DNA from: QWPN01 sp044360305
GTDB taxonomy: Bacteria > Planctomycetota > Planctomycetia > Pirellulales > UBA1268
DNA length: 5,820 bases
Reading direction: 5' to 3'
Assembly: GCA_044360305.1 (NCBI GenBank)
Contig: JBIKKQ010000201.1
Span: 1 to 5,820, forward strand
Made by a program: the position numbers and the translations under genes. The notes beneath the pieces were generated by a model that saw only the letters and a list, made by a program, of their open reading frames with translations, was not told the DNA's origin and did no database searches. Positions 5,125 to 5,820 of this stretch are shown here, one piece after another. The stretch's first letter is position 1; every line of letters begins with the position of its first letter.

Positions 5125-5820
5125 TCAGTGGCTGTGGATGTCGATCGCGGGCAGCTCTTGGGGCGACGCCTGAAAGATGTCCCGCTCATCATGGACTTGC
5201 ACGAGCTCGCCCCAGTCGGTGGGCGGGCCTCGGGCGGTTGACACCAGAGGCGGTTGGAGTGGTTCGCCCAAGTGCGTGAGGATCTTGCGGATGGGCCCTG
5301 GTTCGGTGATGAACGCGATCAGTCGGATGTCGCCGCCACACGCCGGGCACTCGAGCGGAAACTCCTCCCCCACCCGTGCCATCAGTTTCGCCCAGGCAAT
5401 CCGCGAGGTGTCGTGCGAGCGGGGCTTTGCATGAGTGTCGCAGCAGCCTTCCACGGCATGTCCGCCGACAGCCCCGCAGGCGGCCTGCCCGCCGGTGGCG
5501 GCGTCGCGCCGCTTGCCAATATTCCCGATCGCCAGCAACGTGACGGCTTTCCGCAGCCGGTGATTCGGCGCGAATACTCCGTGATAGCGATGCCGGTGCT
5601 TCCGCGGCGGCGGCACGAGATCGGCGAGCCGGTCGAGGAACTCAAACGGCGAGAGCTCGACGACGCCATTGGCCCCCGGTCGCGTGGACGTTCGCCCGCG
5701 GCCGGGGCCGACCCAGTTGGCGGCTTTATGCCGTGGAAGCGAGTAGCGCACGCGCGTGATTCGGCCGCTCGCGTCGCGGATCACGGAGAGTCGCTCCAGT
5801 GCGAAGGGCGGCCGGGCGCA
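5125..5820 (-). CDS. IS91-family transposase, C-terminal part, cut by the right edge
   Basis: 231 residues visible, continuing past the right edge; the stop is TGA at 5125-5127. The frame already reads CARPPFALERLS from the first bases at the edge, so an internal GTG at 5784 is not the start. Family hallmarks in order: CARPPFALERL (1-11), LPRHKAANWVGPGRG (about 28-42), the FLDRLADLVPPPRKHRHRYHGVFAPN region (about 61-86), AWAKLMARVGEEFPL (142-156), zinc-ribbon-like CPACGG (158-163), and IAFITEPGPIRKILTHLGEP (168-187). A GGCCD segment (125-129) adds more Cys. These proteins are single-strand, rolling-circle transposases; the catalytic N-terminal half lies outside the window. The element has no classic inverted-repeat ends, and its origin end should lie just beyond the stop, between about 4970 and 5124. 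Whether the copy is intact cannot be judged. Confidence 0.9.
   Translation of the reverse strand, partial: CARPPFALERLSVIRDASGRITRVRYSLPRHKAANWVGPGRGRTSTRPGANGVVELSPFEFLDRLADLVPPPRKHRHRYHGVFAPNHRLRKAVTLLAIGNIGKRRDAATGGQAACGAVGGHAVEGCCDTHAKPRSHDTSRIAWAKLMARVGEEFPLECPACGGDIRLIAFITEPGPIRKILTHLGEPLQPPLVSTARGPPTDWGELVQVHDERDIFQASPQELPAIDIHSH
5125..5820 (-). mobile_element. IS91-type insertion element, right-hand copy, partial
   Basis: Defined by the transposase C-terminal half; the rest of the element lies outside the window. The exact end near 5089-5124 is not resolved. A GAAC tetranucleotide on the minus strand (5089-5092) matches one known IS91 target sequence adjacent to the origin end, but four bases are weak evidence. 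With the left-edge fragment it gives two same-orientation IS91 pieces around about 5 kb. Confidence 0.7.

Noticed and set aside
1..5820. CRISPR array, tRNA/rRNA genes, or a defence system
   Set aside because: No regularly spaced repeats, no tRNA-like cloverleaf or conserved rRNA segment, and no nuclease, helicase, methyltransferase or toxin-antitoxin motif were seen.

Overview
The window is GC-rich bacterial chromosomal or mobile-element DNA, most likely from a member of the Planctomycetota. The main evidence is a DUF1559 pseudopilin-like protein (prepilin-type N-terminus plus a C-terminal H-x9-DG motif), a family hugely expanded in planctomycetes. It sits beside a PEP-CTERM exported protein and a small lipoprotein with a carboxypeptidase-regulatory-like fold of the type planctomycetes place next to DUF1559 genes. 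Assignment below phylum is not possible from the sequence alone.

Layout: almost everything reads on the minus strand. From right to left there is (1) the C-terminal part of an IS91-family transposase running off the right edge (5125-5820); (2) a 396-base interval without an intact gene, holding a start-less helix-turn-helix remnant (4797-5078) and probably the IS91 end; (3) an intact exported or membrane-anchored Cys-rich protein of unknown function (4036-4728); (4) a 154-base leader with two small hairpins and an 11-base direct repeat; (5) a tight four-gene unit: PEP-CTERM protein (3066-3881), DUF1559 protein (2039-3061), lipoprotein (1593-2042) and a secreted DJ-1/PfpI-TPR fusion protein (434-1582); (6) a small plus-strand ORF (137-331) convergent with the operon; (7) at the left edge, an internal piece of a second IS91-type transposase, also minus strand.

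The four-gene unit has gaps of 4, -4 (ATGA overlap) and 10 bases and is very probably one transcript. All four products carry export signals (Sec signal plus PEP-CTERM sorting tail, prepilin leader, lipobox, Sec signal), so they look like a co-produced envelope or extracellular set. The DJ-1/TPR protein is the unusual member, because most DJ-1/PfpI proteins are cytoplasmic single-domain proteins.

The two IS91 pieces lie in the same orientation at the two ends, and the window edges cut the transposase at nearly adjacent positions. This fits either two flanking IS copies, with the assembly broken inside the repeat, or a circular molecule opened inside one copy. The sequence alone does not decide. 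I found no CRISPR array, tRNA, rRNA or recognised defence system.
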